A DNA stretch of 64,000 nucleotides. Source: Brotaphodocola faecis. Lineage in GTDB: Bacteria; Bacillota; Clostridia; Lachnospirales; Lachnospiraceae. The translations under genes were made by a program, and so were the position numbers. Shown here piece after piece: positions 60,771 through 64,000 of the stretch. A model generated the notes under the pieces. That model saw nothing but the letters and a program-made list of their open reading frames with translations, had not been told where the DNA came from and did not search any database. Location of the stretch: positions 1 through 64,000 of the forward strand of contig NZ_JBBMFJ010000011.1 of the NCBI RefSeq assembly GCF_040096075.1, given 5' to 3'. Positions within the stretch are counted from its first letter, which is position 1; every line of letters starts with the position of its first letter.

Positions 60771-61841
60771 TTACTGTTTCGAATCCTGATCTTCCAGGTA
60801 CTCTGACAAACTGTAATAAAGTTCTCCCGCTCGTCCGCGGGTCCGCTTTGCTGCCGTCATGGAATTTAAAATAGCCTCCTGCTCTGCCTCTGCAGCCGCA
60901 AGGAAAGCCCGGTTGATCACATGTTCCGGAATTGCCTGAATCTGCAGCAGTTCTTCCTCTGCTCCTGACGGAATCCGGTTCGCTGTGGTAAACCCGATCA
61001 TGACCTCGCCGCTTCCATGTCCGGTGTAACCGCCAGTACGGGCAATGCCCACGCCGGTTCTCCGGAGAATGCGTCTTAACTGGCGGCTGGTCAGTGGCAG
61101 GTCCGTGGCGAGGATGCTCATGATGGAGCCCTTATCCTCTTCTGATGCCGCCATATCATCTTTCTCCTGCTTCCAGTCCAGAATCTTTGCTCCCACCGAT
61201 TCGCCATTTAACACAAAATCTTCCGTTGCGCCAAAATTGGACTGCACCAGCACGCCAATCGTATATTCTTTCTCTCCGATCCGGATCACGCGGGAAGCAG
61301 AACCAATGCCGCCCTTTAAACCGTAGCAGATGGTTCCGGCTCCGGCTCCCACATCCCCTTCCTCGAACTCTTCCGAAGCTGACGCAAAGGCCTGGCGGAC
61401 TTCATCTGCTCCCACAACCCGTTTCTGAATCTGATTGATGCGGCTGTCATTGCACTCGCCTACGACTGGATTGATACTCATAGGCTCCAGACCATCCTGT
61501 TCACACTGTTCCACCACAATATCCACCATAGCATCCCAGACCTTTCCCACATTTAAGGTATTGGTCAGGGCAATGGGTGTTTCCAGGGTACCAAGCTCTT
61601 CCACCTGTACCAGGCCGGCGCTCTTGCCAAACCCGTTATGGACATAGGCAGCAGCCGTGTACTTTTGCGCAAAGGCATTGTCCGCTCCCGGCACAATCAC
61701 CGTTATGCCGGTATGGTTTTCCTCCGTTTTTACGGTGCAGTGCCCGACTTTTACGCCAGGTACATCGGTAATCTTATTCCGTTTTCCAGTCTCCAGGCGC
61801 CCCGGCACAATGCCGAAGTCCCGGATTCGTTTTCTCTCCAC
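60771..61841 (-). CDS. P1-family aminopeptidase (DmpA/BapA type)
   Basis: 356 aa N-terminal-nucleophile peptidase. VPGVKVGHCTVKTEENHTG opens the protein and the expected self-cleavage site Gly-Ser is in EDKGSIMSILATDLP (about 245), which would make the Ser the new N-terminal nucleophile. Family members cleave N-terminal L- or D-residues and beta-peptides. Start GTG (61841) has GGGAGG eight bases upstream; the ATG at 61865 overlaps that site. It follows the transaminase pseudogene by 43 bases. Confidence 0.92.
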   Translation of the reverse strand: MERKRIRDFGIVPGRLETGKRNKITDVPGVKVGHCTVKTEENHTGITVIVPGADNAFAQKYTAAAYVHNGFGKSAGLVQVEELGTLETPIALTNTLNVGKVWDAMVDIVVEQCEQDGLEPMSINPVVGECNDSRINQIQKRVVGADEVRQAFASASEEFEEGDVGAGAGTICYGLKGGIGSASRVIRIGEKEYTIGVLVQSNFGATEDFVLNGESVGAKILDWKQEKDDMAASEEDKGSIMSILATDLPLTSRQLRRILRRTGVGIARTGGYTGHGSGEVMIGFTTANRIPSGAEEELLQIQAIPEHVINRAFLAAAEAEQEAILNSMTAAKRTRGRAGELYYSLSEYLEDQDSKQ

Positions 61842-61884
61842 GTATGAATTCCTCCCGCTTTCCATCTAAAACTGCTGTAGCAGA

Positions 61885-62342
61885 TTATTTTCCGATTTCG
61901 TTTAAGTATTTGTCCCGCAGTTTCTGAATCAGCTCCTGATTCTTCATGCCGACGGATTTCTGATTCAGTTCCATGGCACACATGCTTGGATGGCTGGTGC
62001 TGGTCACCAGAATCTCATCTGCGGTGTAAAGCTCCTCCAGGGTAAAGGCACGCTCCTCCACCGGAATGCCAAGCTCACCGCACCAGCGGATGATGTGTTT
62101 CCGCTTGGTCCCCGGAAGAATCAGGTTGTCCAACGGATGGGTAATGAACACGCCATCCTTCACCATGGAAATATTGGAGTGGGAACACTCGGTCACATAG
62201 CCGTCCCGGACAAAAACGGTCTCATTGCAGCCTCATAAATGCCGTCTCCAAAATAAAACCCGCGGTCATTGGCCGGGATCATCATATCGTCAATGCTGGT
62301 AATTTTTCCGTTATAATATGCCAGATCTTTCATTTTCTCCAT
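61885..62342 (-). pseudogene. dat: D-amino-acid transaminase remnant, internal deletion
   Basis: Two pieces of one class IV PLP aminotransferase. The N-terminal part (62342 to about 62230) reads MKDLAYYNGKITSIDDM and ANDRGFYFGDGIYEAA; the C-terminal part (about 62229 to 61885) reads VFVRDGYVTECSHSN in a different frame. The family is about 280 aa long; roughly 130 codons in the middle, including the PLP-binding Lys, are missing, and the frame is broken at GAGGCTGC (62227-62234). Both edges of the deletion fit that short sequence. Related families (branched-chain transaminase) are possible, but YVTECSHSN favours the D-amino-acid enzyme. Not functional unless the assembly is wrong. Confidence 0.85.
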
Positions 62343-62411
62343 GTTGTTTTTCTCTTTCTTTTCTAGGAGCACGGCCTTATGCCGCGTTGTCCTGCGTATT
62401 GGATGTTTAGT

Positions 62412-62438
62412 GTAACTGTTCAGTACCCTCACAGTTAC
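62412..62438 (-). repeat. 27-base hairpin repeat, copy 4
   Basis: Perfect copy GTAACTGT, TCAGTACCCTC, ACAGTTAC. It starts 6 bases after the -10 box of the transaminase promoter, that is, at the very 5' end of that transcript. Confidence 0.9.
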
Positions 62439-62443
62439 TGTTT

Positions 62444-62472
62444 AGTATACAATGTGGATTTTCAAAAGTAAA
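62444..62472 (-). promoter_or_regulatory. Promoter of the transaminase remnant and P1 peptidase
   Basis: Minus strand TTTACT (62467-62472), 17-base spacer, TATACT (62444-62449). It can still serve the downstream P1 peptidase gene. Confidence 0.6.
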
Positions 62473-62531
62473 TAGTTGTGGTAAACTAAGAATAAACATT
62501 GTGTTTTTCTGCTTACAGAGGAGGTAAGATT

Positions 62532-63743
62532 ATGGAAAAAATTAAAATGACAACACCGCTCGTTGAGATGGACGGCGATGAGATGGCGGCAATTCTGTGG
62601 AAAGAAACCAGAGAAAAGCTGGTGCTCCCTTTCGTGGACCTGCTGGTGGACTATTACGACTTAAGCATCCGCAACCGTGACCTTACGGATGATCAGGTCA
62701 CCGTGGATTCCGCCAATGCCGCCAACAAATACGGCGTTGCTGTCAAATGCGCAACCATCACGCCAAACCTGGAGCGTATCCAGGAATATCAGCTAAAGAA
62801 AATGTGGAAGAGTCCCAACGCCACCATCCGTTCCATTATGGATGGTACCGTATTCCGCGCTCCGATCCTCATCAAGGGCATTGAACCATACATCAAGACC
62901 TGGACAAAGCCCATCACCCTGGCACGCCACGCTTACGGCGATCTCTACCGCGCATCTGAGATGAAGATTGACCAGCCTGGCAAATGCGAACTGGTCTTTA
63001 CTGCAGAGGACGGAACGGAAACCAGGGAACTGATTCATAACTTCACCTCCCCGGGTATTGCCCAGGGCATCCACAACCTGGATTCCTCCATCCGAAGCTT
63101 TGCCCGCTGCTGCATGGCCTACGCCCTGGATATAAAGCAGGACCTGATTTTTTCCGCAAAAGATACCATTTCCAAGGTTTATGACCGGAATTTCCGTGAG
63201 ATTTTCAAAGAAGTTTTCATGAGTGAATTTATGGAAGATTTTGAGAAAGCCGGTATTACCTACCAGTACTGCCTGATTGACGATGCTGTTTCCCGCGCCG
63301 TCAAGAATGAGGGCGGCTATGTCTGGGCCTGCCAGAACTACGATGGTGATGTCATGAGTGATATGCTGGCAACCGCCTACGGCTCCGCAGCCATGATGAC
63401 CTCCGTTCTGGTCTCCCCGAAGGGCTGCTATGAGTATGAGGCCGCCCACGGAACCGTGCGCCGTCACTACTACCGCTACTTAGAGGGCGGCGTTGCCTCC
63501 ACCAACCCCCTTGCCATCATCATGGCCTGGGCCAGCGCCCTGGAAAAACGCGGCGAGCTGGATCAGAACAAAGAGCTGGAAACCTTTGGCCGCCAGTTAA
63601 AAGAAGCAGCCGTGAAAACCGTGGAAGACGGCATCATGACTGCTGATCTGAAAAAAGTAACTACGATCAAGAATCCGCATGTTGTCACCGGTCTGGTATT
63701 CATTGCCACGGTACAGGAGCGGCTGATGAAGCTTCGCGGATAA
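62532..63743 (+). CDS. icd: NADP-type isocitrate dehydrogenase (eukaryotic-like class)
   Basis: 403 aa. Begins MEKIKMTTPLVEMDGDEMAA; continues with CATITPNLERIQEYQLKKMW, KSPNATIRSIMDGTVFR and AAHGTVRRHYYRYLEGG. These belong to the homodimeric class shared with mitochondrial and cytosolic eukaryotic enzymes rather than the E. coli class. It oxidises isocitrate to 2-oxoglutarate, giving NADPH and the glutamate precursor. AGGAGGT precedes ATG. No other TCA genes are in the window. Confidence 0.95.
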   Translation: MEKIKMTTPLVEMDGDEMAAILWKETREKLVLPFVDLLVDYYDLSIRNRDLTDDQVTVDSANAANKYGVAVKCATITPNLERIQEYQLKKMWKSPNATIRSIMDGTVFRAPILIKGIEPYIKTWTKPITLARHAYGDLYRASEMKIDQPGKCELVFTAEDGTETRELIHNFTSPGIAQGIHNLDSSIRSFARCCMAYALDIKQDLIFSAKDTISKVYDRNFREIFKEVFMSEFMEDFEKAGITYQYCLIDDAVSRAVKNEGGYVWACQNYDGDVMSDMLATAYGSAAMMTSVLVSPKGCYEYEAAHGTVRRHYYRYLEGGVASTNPLAIIMAWASALEKRGELDQNKELETFGRQLKEAAVKTVEDGIMTADLKKVTTIKNPHVVTGLVFIATVQERLMKLRG

Positions 63744-64000
63744 ATTTCTGTTTCATGAGATCGATCAGGTACCGCTCCGCGCGCCCCAGATACATATCTT
63801 CTTTATAAACTGCATTGACACTCCAGAACTCCGGAGTCACAGAAAAATCATAGCAGCAAAAACGTGCCATTCCTCCCAGCGCATCAACCGCGCGCTGGGG
63901 AACAATGGCCACTCCAAGCCCCGCCGCTGCCAGTTGAACCGCGGAAATACAGCTGGAAAGCTCAATCATAATCTTCGGATCAATTCCGTACTGGCGCAGT
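63700..64000 (-). CDS. LysR-family regulator, C-terminal part only
   Basis: About 100 codons of an effector-binding domain (LSSCISAVQLAAAGLGVAIVPQ) run off the right edge of the window; the reading frame continues past 64000. The 3' end overlaps that of the convergent icd gene by about 44 bases. The DNA-binding domain is outside the window. Confidence 0.85.
   Translation of the reverse strand, partial: LRQYGIDPKIMIELSSCISAVQLAAAGLGVAIVPQRAVDALGGMARFCCYDFSVTPEFWSVNAVYKEDMYLGRAERYLIDLMKQKFIREASSAAPVPWQ

Noticed and set aside
62342..62432. N-terminal extension of the transaminase remnant starting in the hairpin repeat
   Set aside because: The first residues are a translation of the repeat and the frame begins at the predicted transcript 5' end; family proteins begin near MKDLAYYNGK.

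Overview
The window reads as chromosomal DNA of an anaerobic, low-to-mid GC Firmicute, most likely a Lachnospiraceae (Clostridium cluster XIVa) gut bacterium. Pointers are the strong AGGAGG-type ribosome binding sites with frequent TTG and GTG starts, a sodium-pumping decarboxylase operon, an anaerobic ribonucleotide reductase activase, an mcsA-mcsB-clpC operon, an FMN-riboswitch rib operon, and several families I know mainly from Lachnospiraceae (DUF3877-, DUF6465- and DUF1576-like). The species assignment is inference. I see no phage, IS element, CRISPR array or rRNA; the only tRNA is tRNA-Trp.

Layout. 0.2-4.7 kb: an EAL-type c-di-GMP phosphodiesterase, a protease-less Lon-like AAA+ ATPase, a DUF3877-like protein and a double-ACT protein. 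4.8-8.8 kb: riboflavin operon ribD-ribE-ribBA-ribH (minus strand) behind an FMN riboswitch and two terminator-like hairpins. 8.9-11.7 kb: M28 metallopeptidase and GNAT acetyltransferase. 11.8-17.9 kb: a stand-alone peptidoglycan glycosyltransferase with an elaborate leader, then a five-gene string (heterodimeric ABC exporter, nrdG, two-part chromate transporter). 18-25.9 kb: YihY-like membrane protein, NUDIX hydrolase, a degenerate AstE/AspA-like protein, a LysR regulator, a nuclease-helicase fusion, tRNA-Trp, radA and a small conserved protein. 26-30.6 kb: gntR-mcsA-mcsB-clpC. 30.6-34.7 kb: two surface proteins with cadherin-like beta-sandwich domains, one an SH3b/N-acetylglucosaminidase. 34.8-40.3 kb: Na+-translocating decarboxylase operon with two different carboxyltransferase subunits. 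40.3-49.9 kb: DD-carboxypeptidase, Y-family polymerase, RluA-type pseudouridine synthase, DUF1576 membrane protein, rRNA cytosine methyltransferase, a histone-tail-like DUF6465 protein, azlCD and its divergent LysR regulator. 50-62.3 kb: a peptide-use island. 62.5-64 kb: a eukaryotic-type NADP isocitrate dehydrogenase and the end of a LysR gene.

The most system-like region is 50-62.3 kb. An oligopeptide ABC importer (five genes) stands divergent to a regulator built on a visibly inactivated sigma-54-activator AAA+ fold. It is flanked by a D-aminopeptidase (M55), an M42 aminopeptidase, a C26 gamma-glutamyl hydrolase, a P1 (DmpA-type) aminopeptidase and the remnant of a D-amino-acid transaminase gene. 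Together these suggest import and breakdown of D-residue or gamma-glutamyl peptides such as murein fragments.

Other points to look at: the clpC operon is headed by a GntR protein instead of CtsR, and its McsB lacks the usual kinase signature residues; a 27-base hairpin is repeated four times in 5' leaders, with substitutions that keep pairing; the peptidoglycan glycosyltransferase gene has three GTCAGAAT repeats at exactly 20-base spacing and a long hairpin that covers its ribosome binding site; and the decarboxylase operon carries all parts expected of a transcarboxylase plus a sodium pump. Start codons were moved from the longest possible reading frame wherever a clear Shine-Dalgarno sequence favoured an internal start; residue positions are approximate.
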